Shown: positions 42,544-55,000 of the stretch, in pieces
How positions within the stretch are numbered: position 1 is the stretch's first letter
Layout: each line of letters begins with the position of its first letter
NCBI GenBank assembly: GCA_030272155.1
Contig: CP126196.1
Location: 620,001-684,000 of the forward strand
Source: Tetradesmus obliquus
Lineage: Eukaryota; Chlorophyta; Chlorophyceae; Sphaeropleales; Scenedesmaceae
Length of the DNA: 64,000 bases
Reading direction: 5' to 3'
Position numbers and translations under genes: made by a program
The notes under the pieces: model-generated
Told to the model about the DNA's origin: nothing
Databases searched by the model: none
What the model saw: only the letters and a program-made list of their open reading frames with translations

Positions 42544-43999
42544 ATGCAGCATGCCTGCAAGCGCAACATTGCGGCACAGGCGCTCAAGTACAAGGGCTAC
42601 GCTGTGCACAAGCCTCACGAGAAGTTTGAGCTATGGGAGTATGAGCCAGGGCCTTTGGCCCCAAATGACATTGAGATCAAGGTGCGCAATTGCGCACAAT
42701 GACACACTTGCAAGTGCGGCGTAAGCACTGGCAGGGACTGCATGCACTGCTTGTCGAGCAGTGGCAATGACCAGAGCAACTGCGCTGGGCTGATTAGTGA
42801 AGCTGCCTTGATGATAAAACTATCTGAAAGTGGGGACGTCACAGCAGCTGCAGACAGCGAGTTGCCATGTGCTGGAGCCAGCGCTGTTCGTTGGTGCGCA
42901 CTGGCAGTGATGCCAACTGGCAGCAGCAGCAGTAGCAACAGCAGCAGCAGGAGCAGCAGCAGTAGCAGCAGCAGCAGCAGTAGCAGCAGCAGCAGCATGC
43001 GTGCATGATGCCGTATTGTTGCTGCGATTTCGCAATGTATTGCCTGCAGGCAGCTGCTGTGCTGCCTACTAGCCAGAGTGCCACGCGCATTGCATGCGAC
43101 CAGGCTTGACCTCCTGGGCTTTACAGTGGCCCAGCAACACAGCGCATGCACATGCATGTACATATGTGCCCAACTCTGCCTCATGTGCTGCTGCTGTGCC
43201 ACTGCTGCTTGTGGCTGCTGCAGGTCACGCACAACGGCCTGTGCCACACAGACCTCCACATGAGGGTGAGTTGGGAGGGAGAGTGAGTCAATGAGTAAGT
43301 GAGTGAATGAGTGAGCAAGGGTTTGTGAGTGATGGCTTGCTGGGGTTGTGCCTCAAGCAGCTTTGTGTGCGATAGATTTGATGTGGCGTATTGTGTGTGA
43401 GGTTCAAGACCAGGGCCTCACAGTTGAGCCCTTGGCTTCAGTAGTTGTGAGCCACGTAGTTGTAAGCCACACACCCTCATCCCGTGCTCCGCCCAAGACA
43501 TCAATCACACTTACTGCAGGATGACGACTGGGGCCTCACCGCCTACCCCCTCATCCCCGGCCACGAGGTAGTGGGCACTGTCACCGCAGTGGGTGATGAC
43601 GTGGCGGGCATTGACCGAGGCAGCCGCGTGGGTGTGGGCTGGATCCGCGACAGCTGCCGCCGCTGCAAGAACTGCCTGCGCGGCAACGAAAACCTGTGCG
43701 TGAAGGGCTACACGGGGCTCATCGTTGGACGTGAGTATAGATGTTTTGGTGGCAATGCTGTGTGTGAAGGACTACGCGGGGCTCACTGTGGGACGTGAGA
43801 GGCCGCCGCCGCCGCCGCTGCTGCTGCTGCTGCTGCTGCTGCCATTTGTATAGTGTGTTGATGGTGCCGCTGTCGTTGCTGGTAACGCAGTTCAGTAGCT
43901 GCGCATCCCACTCCTGCTGCAGTGTGTTATGTAGTAGGCACCTGTGGCCCGCATCCTCCAGCATAACCTGCAGTGCCACCAATCTGAGCCTGCTGCACC

Positions 44000-44044
<45 letters not shown>

Positions 44045-47000
44045 GCTGCTGCCAGCCAACAACTTTGGCGGCTTTCAGCAGGTGATGCGCGCCCCGGCAG
44101 ACTTTGCCTACGTGCTGCCAGACTCGCTCAGCAGCGCCGCTGCAGCCCCACTGCTGTGCGCAGGTGAGGTGACACAGCTGAGATGTGGCTGGCAACAGCC
44201 GCTTGGATAGCGGATCGTTGCGTGTCACCATGGCAAGAAGCAACATGCGGCGTGTGCAGTTGACTGCAGCTGTAGCAGGCTGAGAGGTGGCTGGCGACAG
44301 CTGCCGAACAGGGGAGGGTGACGTGTTGTCGTGGCAAGGTGGCAAGAAGCAACATGCAGCAGGTGCAGTTGCCCGGAGCTGTAGCAGCAACAGTTTTGCT
44401 GCAGATGGATGTGCCTGCAGGATGCGAGCAAACAGCGGGCGTGGTGTGCTTTGTGCCCAGCAGCTGCAGTGGTTGTGGCCAGACGCCAGCTTGTCCAGAC
44501 TGCACAGTCGGCAGAGACTTATCTTCACAGTCAGTTGCAAGCTGCACATGGCTGCCCCGCAGCCTGGACAGTGTACGCGCCACTGCCCAACGCCCACATA
44601 TCTGGTACATTGCTTGCCGCCCTCCCACACCTGTTCTCTCGCAGGCGTCACGGTGTATGCGCCGCTGCGCAAGCACCTCAAGGCTCCCGGCATGCAGGTG
44701 GCTGTGCTTGGGGTGGGTGGGCTGGGCCACCTGGCTGTGCAGTTTGCTGCCAAGATGGGCGCGGCGGTGAGAACTGTTTGCATAATTGCGCCTTTTGTTG
44801 TGACTTTTTTGTTGCGGGTTAAAACGCTGTCAAGTGGGCAGTGCAGGTTGCTGCCAAGATGGGTGCGGCGGTGAGAATCGTTAACATACTTGCACCTATG
44901 CTGTGATAGTCTCTGTTGGGGTTAAACCTCTGTCAAGTGAGCAGTGCAGTTTGCAACCAAGATGGGTGCGGCGGTCAGGATTGTTTGTAATCATACACAT
45001 ATGCAGGTTGTGCGTTGCATGGGAAAAGGGGGTTCAGTCTCACCATACTTGTTCACTCTTCTATCTGTACTCAAATGGCACGGAAAGAGAACACAACAGC
45101 TGTGTCGGCTGGTGCAGCGACCACGCCCTGCCAAATGCTGCCCGCACAGCGCACACAGAGTGACACCAGCGCCGCAAATTGCTGCTGTTGAATCCATCAT
45201 TGCTGTGCGTCGCTGCAGGTGACTGCCGTGGACATCAACCCCACCAAGGAGCAGGAGGCAAAGAAGCTGGGCGCAGAGCAGTGAGCTTGCCTCCGCGTAA
45301 ACTGCTGGCAGCGCCTTTGAACCAGTGAAGTTGTGCACATGCTGTGTTCGACTGCTTATCACAGAGAATGCAGCCCGCGCATTTCCACACAGCCTTTCTT
45401 GACCTCATGCCCCGCCATACACTCACCTGCTGCTCATGCGGTCCTCCCTCTTGAATGTCCTCCTGCAATGCACATCTTCTTACAGGTGCCTGTACCTCAA
45501 ACTGGTCAGTTGTGTTGTTGCCGCTTGCGCAGTTTCGTGGAGTTCAACGCCGCATACGAGCAGTGCAAGGGCCGCTTTGACGTCATCATCAACTGCGTGG
45601 CGGTGCGCATCAACTTCCAGGGAGTGCTGGGCATGCTGGCGCCAGACGGCGTGGCCGTGCAGGTGAGGGCATTGTCTTGTTGTGCTTGTATCAGGCCTGC
45701 AAATATGCATTGTGTGGTGCACCACGTGTTGATGCTGCCCAGGCCGTGCTGGGCATGCTGGCACCAGACGGCGTGGCCGTGCAGGTGAGGCGGCAGTGCG
45801 GCTTTTGTTTCAGCAGTTTCAGGTTGCAGCTGTTGTGGTTGTTTAAATGCACATGCGGCGTGCTGGGCATGCTGGCCCCAGACGACGTTGCGGTGCAGGT
45901 GAGGGCGCATAATGCTGTTCATAGCTGACATCATGTACGGTTTATGTGAGAGATGTGCTGGGCACACAACGGTGGCTGCAGTTGTTCAGTGACATAGCGT
46001 TCAGCGCTTTGTGTGCATCAATGCTAGGCATGCTAGGCCTGTGATGGCGTGGCCGTGCAGGTGAGGCGGCAGTGCGATGAATTGTGGCAGCAAGTATTGT
46101 GCTTGCATACATGCAAAAGGGAGCGCTGGGCGTGCTTGTGCCTGATGGTGGGGCGGCGCAGGTGGCGTTGGCGTTGTGTTGGAAGTAACACAACATGGTG
46201 CGCTGTGCTGTGCTTGCAGTGTGGCATCCCGCCATCAGTGACTACTACCTGCAGGACGTGGTGTTTGGCCAAACAACACAACCACAGCACATCACACATC
46301 ATTCTGTTCCTGTCTGCTGTCATGCTACCCTTGCAGTGCGGCATCCCGGGTGGCGGCGCCATCATCGACCTCAACCTGCAGGACGTGGTGTTTGGCCAGA
46401 AGAGCATGGCCGGCAGCATCGTGGGCGGCAGGGCCGACATGGCGGAGATGCTGCAGTTCTGCGCCGACAAGGGCGTGGAACCAATGGTGCAGACCATGAA
46501 GCTGAGCCAGGTGGGCTGAGTTTGGAGTTTTGGTTTCAAGGGTTGTGGTGTCAAGGGTTGAGGGTTGAGGGTTTTTGGAGGTGGCTTGGGGAGGTGTACC
46601 GTGGAATATGGCAGAGATGCTGCAGTTCTGCGCGGACAAGGGCATCGAGCTGATGATGCAGACCATGAAGTTGAGCCAGGTGCGGTTTGGAGCATGCATT
46701 AAGGGATGTGGGTGGCTTGACGGCGGAGTTTTGCTGGCCAAAGGGGGTTGCAGATGGCAGGAATGCGGGTGTAACCACAATGCAGGGGGTGAATAGAGCC
46801 GGGCCTGTGTGTTGGGGTTGCAAAGCGTGCTGTGCAGCTCTGGCCCGTAAGTTTACCTACGCTGCCACCGGCGGCACCTTATGCGTGCCGCTGCTGTTGC
46901 TGCCGCCGCTGCTGCTGTTATGACTTCTGCTGCTGCTGCCTGCGCAACTTCTGCTGCTGCTGCTGCTGCTGCCACAACTTCTTCTTCTTCTGCTGCTGCT

Positions 47001-47089
47001 GCTGCTGCTACTGCCAGCTGAACGAGGCGCTGGAGCTGCTGAAGGCTGGCAAGCCCCGCTACAGGATCGTGCTGGAGACAGACATCTGA
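42544..47089 (+). CDS. Zinc-dependent alcohol dehydrogenase (cinnamyl-alcohol/mannitol dehydrogenase type), 9 exons, 352 aa
   Basis: Exons: 42544-42681, 43224-43265, 43520-43730, 44056-44163, 44645-44766, 45219-45280, 45533-45662, 46337-46510, 47018-47089. The 352-residue product matches the family length, supporting this ATG. These medium-chain dehydrogenases interconvert alcohols and aldehydes with NAD(P)H. Visible marks: KGYAV and PLAPNDIEIKVTHNGLCHTDLH with the catalytic-zinc Cys, YPLIPGHEVVGTVTAVG with the zinc His-Glu, the structural-zinc set in DSCRRCKNCLRGNENLC, the Rossmann loop VLGVGGLGHLAVQFAAKMGA, FDVIINCV, and the end KPRYRIVLETDI. The exact substrate is not readable. This gene has the densest exon-edge duplications of the window, at the ends of exons 3, 5, 7 and 8 and the start of exon 8. 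Confidence 0.95.
43753..43800 (+). repeat. Copy of the end of ADH exon 3
   Basis: The true end (43691-43736) encodes NLCVKGYTGLIVG and is followed by C|GTGAGT. The copy reads VCEGLRGAH/VKDYAGLTVG-like and ends GGGAC|GTGAGA. Confidence 0.82.
44718..44976 (+). repeat. End of ADH exon 5 present three times
   Basis: The true end at 44766 encodes AVQFAAKMGAA then GTGAGA. Copies at about 44839-44878 (AVQVAAKMGAA, GTGAGA) and 44940-44976 (AVQFATKMGAA, GTCAGG) follow at about 105-bp spacing, with the neighbouring intron sequence also repeated. Confidence 0.92.
45619..46165 (+). repeat. End of ADH exon 7 copied about four times
   Basis: The true end encodes GVLGMLAPDGVAVQ and is followed by GTGAGG. 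Copies are at about 45737-45792 (AVLGMLAPDGVAVQ), 45855-45907 (GVLGMLAPDDVAVQ), 46028-46070 (truncated) and 46118-46165 (GALGVLVPDGGAAQ). Nearly all keep CAG|GTGAGG. Third-position changes predominate in the better copies. Confidence 0.92.
46219..46278 (+). repeat. Upstream copy of the start of ADH exon 8
   Basis: CTTGCAG|TGTGGCATCCCG followed by a gapped version of the exon (CTGCAGGACGTGGTGTTTGG) precedes the true exon at 46337, which begins CTTGCAG|TGCGGCATCCCG. Confidence 0.88.
46607..46690 (+). repeat. Copy of the end of ADH exon 8
   Basis: The copy encodes MAEMLQFCADKGIELMMQTM then KLSQ and a GTGCGG donor, against MAEMLQFCADKGVEPMVQTM then KLSQ and GTGGGC at 46438-46510. Four of seven changed codons are synonymous and two of the rest are conservative. 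Confidence 0.92.
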
Positions 47090-47883
47090 GCAGACAGACA
47101 CCAGGCCATTGAGTGCAGCAAGAGCGGCTACCGCGCATCTCAGCCGCACAGCTGCCTGGGGCACCTTCTGCTGGCCAACGGTCATCCAAGCCACTTGCCT
47201 TGCATAGCAGCAGCATCTGGCAACGCCGCAAGCCAGTTGCTGTGTTTGCGCAGATTGCCGTTGGAAACAGACTGAGTACGGAGTGTGCCGTCTGCTGCAA
47301 GTCAGCGGCGCAGCTGTGCTCAGCGCCCTCAGGCTGCTGGCAGTCACAGACACCCCTGTGGTGACAACGTTGCAGTTCTTGGCAGGCGTCCGTCCATGCT
47401 TTTCACAAGTGTAAATGAGGTAACCTTGCCTTTGGAGTCCCTTGACTGTGAATGACCGCTCGATGGTGCAATCAACATGATGGCTTTGTTGCTCTGCTGT
47501 TGAGCAATCAGCAGTGCTGGCATCACAATGCTGCTGAGCAGTACTGCCAGCGGTGCACAGTGCTTCAGAGCTATGTCACATTCTGCCAAAAGGCGCACTT
47601 CTGGGATGCATGAAGCTAGATAAAACTTGTTTTAGCTACAAGAGCGCGGTTCAGGAGCGCAGCGAGCCAAATGCATGACTGATGTTCCGTTAAGCAACAT
47701 GCCCAAGGTTTCCTACTAAACCTGGGCGTGTCATCGACGAGCTGGACAACTGCCAACAGCTGCGAGCGACATGAAGTTATGTTCCCCTGCAAAGGTACAA
47801 TTTGGGGTGCGTAAACGCTCGAGTTACAGCCAGCAGCAAGTATGTCCCGCTTTCTCACGAGCTGAAGAAGGGCAAGGAGCAGC
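47090..47883. other. Spacer between ADH and the F-box/LRR gene
   Basis: This holds the ADH 3' UTR and the next gene's 5' flank. No coding sequence is seen. TGTAA at 47410-47414 is a candidate green-algal polyadenylation signal. Confidence 0.5.
47410..47414 (+). terminator. Candidate TGTAA polyadenylation signal for the ADH gene
   Basis: TGTAA is the usual poly(A) signal of chlorophyte green algae. It lies 321 bases past the ADH stop, a plausible 3' UTR length. The motif is only five bases long, so chance is a real alternative. Confidence 0.3.
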
Positions 47884-48964
47884 ATGATCGTCGTATCGGA
47901 CAGTGCTGCGTACCAGGTGTTGCTGGGGTTCCTGAGCCCAGCTGATCATGCTAGCCTCAGGCTGGTGTCGCGATCTTGGCAGGTGCGTGTCCTGAGCAGA
48001 GCTTGGACATTGTAGCAGTGCAAGCAGTACCCAGCCAGCTTCGTTGATCTGTACCTTTGCAGCTTGACTGCTAGTTGTCACAGCATGGCGCATCGAGGCC
48101 CAGGCATGCAGCTATTCACTGTTCGCGCTGCTACTGCTCCTCCTGTCACTGCTGCTCCCTCCCGCATCATGACCGTTTGCAGGCGCTTGTCGACCGTTCC
48201 TTGGGCTGCCTGTACCCTCTCGCGGTCACTCCATTCAACTTCGGCTTTGGCAGCGTGCCCTGCCTCGTGTACCAGTCCCTCTTCCAAAGCAGCAGCATAA
48301 AGCAGCACCTGCTGGATGCAGGGCCAGTACATGCAGGATTCTACCTCATCAGCAGGCAGTTCACAAACCTACACACACTGGCCGTTGACTGCCAGTCAAA
48401 GGGCTGCGTTGATTTTGAGCACCTGCCGCTGCTGCTCTCGCTGCGGCGCTTGCGGCTGGGGCAGTTCAGCTTCAGCGAGGATGCGCTTGCAGGAGGGCTG
48501 GGGCGCTGCAGCGGGCTGCAGGTGCTGCACCTGGAGAGCCAGCAGGTGCGCCTGTATGGGTTCACTGTGTTGATTGTTACATATCATGTGCGATGCCAAG
48601 GCGCTCCCTGGACTTTGTGCTCTGGTGGCTGTATGTGGCTGTTGCCTGGTTGCAGCGCTGCAGCAGGGAGCCTGGTGGCGTGCTGGCCAGCTAGCCAGGC
48701 ATGGCCCATCGAGTCAAGTGCAGCTAGCTGCAAGCATTGCACCAATGCACACTCAGCCTCACAGAGTTTACAGCAACTTCAACCTGCTTCAATGCAACCA
48801 GCATCAACGTGTTGCTGTGGGCCTCACCTGTGCGTGTGTTGTTGTTTTTGGGTTGGCGGTGTTGTGCCTGCAGGCCATGCTGCAGGTGCGCAGCCTGCGC
48901 CACCTGTCAGGGCTGGCAGCGCTGCAGGAGCTGGTGGTGCAGCCGCGGGGTTACATCAAGTGAG

Positions 48965-49000
<36 letters not shown>

Positions 49001-52000
49001 TGGCAGTTGTTGCAGGTTGTTGTTCGAGTGCCATTTGGGCTGCCGCGAACATTTCCTTGAGCTGGCAGCAGCAGCACTTGTGGTGCAGCAGCAACCGCAG
49101 CTGCCGGTCATCCTATTCATGCCAGCGTGTGCTGCTGCAGCATGCCTCTGCTGGTGAGTCTAGTTCTGCTTGCTTGTCATGGCTTGAAGTGTACCATGCA
49201 GTTGACACTGTTGCGCGCTGCTGCTGCTGCTGCTGCCGCAGTGTGCCGCCCGAGTCTGCTGCCGGGCTGGCTGCGCTGGCCTGCCTCACCCGACTCACTC
49301 AGCTGCAGCTGGTCACCGCCATCAAGGTGAGAGGGAGCAAGGGGTGGTCACACCGCGTCAGAGCATAAATCGAGCATAAATCGAGTGTGACAAGTGTGAC
49401 AAGCGCAGTACATGCCACAAAATGCATGGAGCCATGCCGCTCTGCAGTGCGCCTTGGCGTTGGCCAACCATGCAACCAGCAGCTGTGGTCATTGCAGCTG
49501 TCATATCCTACCTCTGCCTTCCCTGTTGTATCGCTTTCACACGCCGCTGCTGCTGCCGCTGCTGTTGCTGTTCCTCTGTGCTTCTGTAGCCCAGCCGCTG
49601 CCCCTTGCCCGGCGACCCCAGCAGCAGCAGCAGCCTGGTAGGCCCATTCGATGACACACATGGCTTCCCTGCAGGCCGATCTGTCTTCTTCAACAGCAGC
49701 AGTGCTGCCGGCGGCTGCCAGCTGTCTGTTGCTTTGGCACATCTTGCACGGCTGCAGGTGCTGCGGCTGGTAGGGGTGGCTGGTCTGCCTGGCTCACTGA
49801 GTGGGCTGAGCTGCCTTAGGGAGCTCAGGTGGGCGGCTGTGCTTGAGTGACATGCATCACACCTGTGACGCTTATACGCTGTTCTTGTTTCTGCTGACGC
49901 ACTGCATGCTCCACGAGAGGATGGTTTTGTTTTGGCAACTGGCAGAGGTTACCTGTTGTGCAGAAGTTATCTGTTGGGTACAGTGGAAAGGCTTTCTGAG
50001 GGTTGGGGGTGGCTGGTCTGCCTGGCTCGCTGAGTGGGCTGAGCTACCTCAGGGAGCTCAGGTGGGCGGCGGTTTTCTGTTATTATGATGACGATGATGA
50101 TGATGATGAAACCGCCTAAATTATGTGTGGTGTATTCTCCATGGCGTGTCGCATAGCCCCAATGCAATGGGTGCAGTGTAGCTGGGATAAGGGAGGAACT
50201 GGACACATCGTCTTGGAGAGTCACCTTTGCTGTGCCACTGTAGCTTTGTTGCTGTCACTTTGCTGCTGTCACTTTTATTGCAGCCTGGAGCGTGTGGGCT
50301 GCCTCAGCCGCCAGGCCCTGACCGGCCTGCAGAAGCTGAGCCAGCTCACTGCACTGACGCTGCTGGCAGCAGCAGAACCCCTATTCGACCAGCAGCAGCA
50401 ATTGGGTGGCATGCACGCAGCAGCAAGCAGCAGCAGCAGCAGCAGCAGTGACAGCCCGTGGTTGCTGCTGCTGCAGCTGCCGCAGCTGCGGGAGTTGGTA
50501 GTTGGGGTTGTGCCGCGTAACCAAACCCTAAACCTCACGACCACCCTGGCGCAAAACCTCGAGCCGCCTGAGCCATACGGCACTGGCCACACGCGTCATC
50601 CCTCTGATGCAGCAGCAGCAACATCCCGTCAGCCATCTGTTGATCTTTGGCAGCAGCAGGCGTTCTCACACACCGGGTTGGGCCTAGAAGCTCAGAGGGG
50701 CAGACCAGGGCTGGTGCTTCGCCAGCAGCAGCAGCAGCAGCAGGGTTCAGGGTGTGACCAAGGCCTATGGTTTCAGCAGGGCTGTGGAGGGCAGCGCTAC
50801 GCGCAGCAGGAGGGTGCTGCTGTGACGGCATACGTCACGCCTGGCCTGTGGAGCGACCTGGCTGACATGCAGGTGACCTTGTGCTGCACTGTAACACAAA
50901 ATCTGTGCTTTTTAAGCACCCTGTGTTGCTTATGGGGTTCAAAAACAAGCGCATAACAGACAGCGCATAACAGACAGCGATCAACCAACAAATAGAAGTG
51001 ATGACAGCCTTTAGGACCTGGTGCATTTAAACAGCTTTGCTGTCAGCGCAAGGTGGATGCTGCTGATGCCGTGCTCTTTGGCATGCACCTAGCTGTGTGG
51101 CTGCATACTTCTTGCTGCTTGAAGCTCTTTGTCAGCTATGTACAGCAGCTCATAGCACTAGAGAGTACGCTTCCGCCATGTCTCTGTATATGTCATTGCT
51201 GCCTCACTGTGTGCTGTTGATGCGCTGCTGTCCCGTTTTCAGGGCGTGCAGCGTGTGGCTGTTGAGGCTCGCGGCTGGCACTCCGCAGCAATCACAGCGC
51301 AGTACAGCAGCGCCGCAGAAGCAGCAGCCAGCATGATGACCTGGCACTGCGTGGCACCACCCTTACCCCCATCTCTACAACCAACCTCAGCAGCAGCACA
51401 TGCGTCATCAGCGCTGTCAGCAGGGGCGCTTGGCGTGTGGTTCAACCACCCCAGTCAGTGCGGGTACTGTCCCAGCCTACTGCCGCTGCTGCTGCTAGCA
51501 CCACGGCCGTGCATGGGGCGGCTGGGGCTGCTGCAGCAGCAGGCGGCTGCCCAGCAGCTGCTGGCCGTGCAGCAGCAGCAGGCGGTAGGGGTGGGCGATG
51601 GGGGTCTGGCGGAGGCCCACCATCATCAACATCAACATATGGTGCTGCGTGGGGCGGGTGAGGGTTAGGGTGGATGAAGGCTGCTGGAAACTTTGCGTCT
51701 AGTACTGCAATAGTATTGTGTATTGCTGCCGGCACATACTGCAGCAGGATGCAGTGCGCTGCTCTTTATGATTTACGAACCAGCTGTCAGAGCATCAGCC
51801 GTCGTGCTGTACTGCTAGCTGCGTTTGCCTGCTCTGCGCTTACTGTGCCTGCTGCTGCTGCTGCTGCTGTTGCTGCGTCAGGGCCTGAGTCTGCTGCGCG
51901 GCGGCTGCTGCTGGCCCAGCTGCGTGCCGCCATGCACCCCAGCAAGCTGCTGCTGGTGCTGGGGGCATCAGCGACACACCTGCGCAGGTAAGCTTTGCCT

Positions 52001-55000
52001 GCAGGAGTTGAGCAGACAGCAAACTGCTGCTGTTGCTGTTGCTGCTGTTGCTGCATGCTCATACATGACATGTTGCTGCAGAGGGCTGTTCAGAGCTGAG
52101 CACTGTGCCTGCGCATGTTGCGAGGTAGCTGCATCAGCTAGTGGATGGACAGCAGCAGCTGAGCGCTGCTGAATTGTGATGCTTTCTGAAAGCAATGTGG
52201 CTTCTGACGCCGCCGCCCTTGCCGCCGCTGCTGCTGCTGCTGCTGCCGCTGCTGCCAGGCTGGAGCTCACAGTGGACCAGTCCTGGCCAGGCAGCGTGCT
52301 GGCCAGCTTGGGGCAGCTCAGACGCCTCAGCCAACTGCAGGTGAGAGGGAATTGTGCAGTTTTGGTGGAACTGCACAGTTGCATGGAGTGGCAGTCGTGC
52401 AATCAGCTGTCTATACCAAGAAGCTCATGCAGCTGTGTTTGCCTGCTTGGGGTCGGGGCTCCAATCTGCTCCAGTGGGGCGCAAAGCCAATGGCGCGCTG
52501 CTAAGGCTTATTGGTGATTTGCTGCTGCTGCTTGCAACTGCCTGCTGCAGGTGTTGAAGCTCGATTGCGGCAGGCAGGCGCCCCCTCCTGAGATGTGGTC
52601 AGGCCTCTCAGGGCTGACCAGCCTGCAGTGGCTCTGCCTGCGCTGGCTGGACACGCTGCCTGCGGCCTGCCTCGCGCCACTGACTGGCCTGGTTGCTCTG
52701 CAGCTGAAGGCCATCACATTGCCTCCAGGTGAGCTGCTGCTGCTTGGTGTTGCTTGCTGTGCCTGCGCTGGCACCATTGACATACATAGTGGCTCTGCAG
52801 CTGAAGGTGATAAAGGTTCCACCAGGTGGGAGCGGTGTGTGATGCTGCTGCGTGGTGTGCTGTGGGCGCTTTGGGGGGTGATTTGGAAGGCTGCCTGGTA
52901 GCTCTTGGCATAACTTCGGTGCACTAGTGAAGCCAAAACAGCACACCACTTGATACCCATGTGGTTGATGTTGAGACTGTTCCAAAGCATTACTGTCCAG
53001 CACGTCACATGCCAGAGTCGTTTACGAATGCCTGCGTAAGGTATAGGTCTGGGTGTGAACCCGCGGCCATGGGAGTTCACTGAACAGTTGCACATTGCTG
53101 CTGCTGTATCTGCCTGTGGATCTGCCGCAGCTGCTGCTGGGCTGGCGGAGGCGCTGGCGGGCATGCCGCGGCTGTCTGCACTGGCTATCTGATTCCATGC
53201 AACGGCAAATGACTGTTCACTGCTGCTGCTGCTGCTGATGCTGATGCTGTTGCAGCCGCTGCTGAGCTGGCGGAGGCCCTCGCGGGCATGCCAAAGCTGT
53301 CTGCTCTGGCCATTGAGGGTGGGCTGCTGGGCGTGCAGGGCGACTGGCTGCGTGACGCGGCGGGGCTGCTGCGACATGGACGGTAAGTGTGACTGCAGCT
53401 GCAGCCAAAGCTTGTGCCGAGCACCACATGTGTGTGTGAGGTCACTATATTTGTGGTGTGTTGCTACCTGGATGCAGTGACTGCTGCAGATGCTGGTCCA
53501 CACACGCAAAACATGTTTTGGTCCGTAATGGAGTTGTGAATGCAAGAGTGCACATACTACGCCCTTTGGTTACATGTTCACTGCTGCCACCGCTGCTGCT
53601 GCTGCCGCAGGTGGACCAGCAGCTGGGTGGAGCACACGCTGTGCCGGCAGCCCCACCTGCGCGTGCTGGGGTCCATCACTGCTGCCCTGCTCATGACAGT
53701 GGCCCTCAACAGCCCCAGGTGGCCCGAAATGGTGGCCAGTACGCTGCTGGCAGCAGCAGCAGGGGCCGTGTTTGTGCTGGCAGTTGCGGCGAGCCTGCTG
53801 AGCCTCATGCTTGCTAGCACTGGTGCTGCTGCTGGGCATGGAGGGGAAGTGAGGAGTCAGCAGCATCAGGCTGGTCCTGCGGGGGGTCCTGAGGTGTATT
53901 TTGAGGGCCAGGCTGGTCCTGAGGGTCCTGAGGACCAAGCTGCAGCTGGTGGGGGGGGTGTTGCTGCAGGTGGTAATAGATGCACCACCACCACCACCAG
54001 CAGGAGCAGCAGCAGCGTGTTTGGAGGTGTGTGGTGGCTGTGGAGTGTGAGCTGGAGGTGGGCTGGAGGCTGGCTGCTGTGGTGGCTGCAGCTGCTGGAC
54101 AGAGTGCTGCACTGGCTCAGTGGGGCAAGCACTCCTGGCAGCAGCAGCAGCAGGAGTGCGGCGTTGCCAGCTGCAACAGCCTTTGCTGCAGCTGCCGCAT
54201 GGCTTGCTGGCAGGTGGCAGCAGCAGCGCCATATGCCGCCGGCAGCTGTGGCAGCTGCAGCAGCAGCAATCGCTGCAGCAGGCAGCAGCAGCAGCAGCAG
54301 TGCGGCAGTTGTAGCAGATCCCGGTGCTGCTTTCCGGCGGCTGCGGTTCCTCAGCCTAAGGCGCTGCACGCTGAACAGCCACAGCAGCAGCCTCATCAGC
54401 AACCGCATGTGGGAGCTGACAAATGTGACCAGCAGCTTCGGCCCTGGGTTTAGGTCTCAGGCTGTTGCGGTTCTGCTGGGGCTGCTGCTGTGGCCGCTGG
54501 CTGCTGCTGCTGCGCTGAGCCGCATTGCTGCCAGCAGCAGCTATGAAGCAGCATCTGGCAGCACAGCAGGTGTCTGGGGTGAGCTGTGGAACCGGGGCCT
54601 TACTGCTGCTGCTGGTGCTGCTGGTAGTGGAGGAGCAGGCTTTGGTAGCACCACCTACAGTGCTGCTGCTGCTGCGACTGCTGCTGGGGGGTATGGCGCA
54701 GCAGCAGGCAGCAGCAGGGGCCGTGGGCGTTTTTCAGGTTGGGGATGGTCCTGGGATGCGCTGTGTGGGCTGCTGACAGCAGCAGCAAACCGTGTTGAGG
54801 TCGCGGCAGTCGGCAGGGGCAGTGCGGTGGTGCGTTTAGTGGCTGAGATGCCTGAGCTGCGGTTTTTGGATGTTACGTGGCTAAACCTCGAGCCCTGGGA
54901 GCTTCAGGGCCTGGCGCAGCAGCAGCAGCTGCATTACCTGGGCCTGTGCAGGCAGCAGGCGGGGGTGCTGCTGTCACAGGAGGCCAGGTTTGGCAGGAGC

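Noticed and set aside
43802-44054. Poly-Cys/Leu frames around the CTG runs in ADH intron 3
   Set aside because: Product of CTG repeats at an intron end; the flanking exons join in phase without them.
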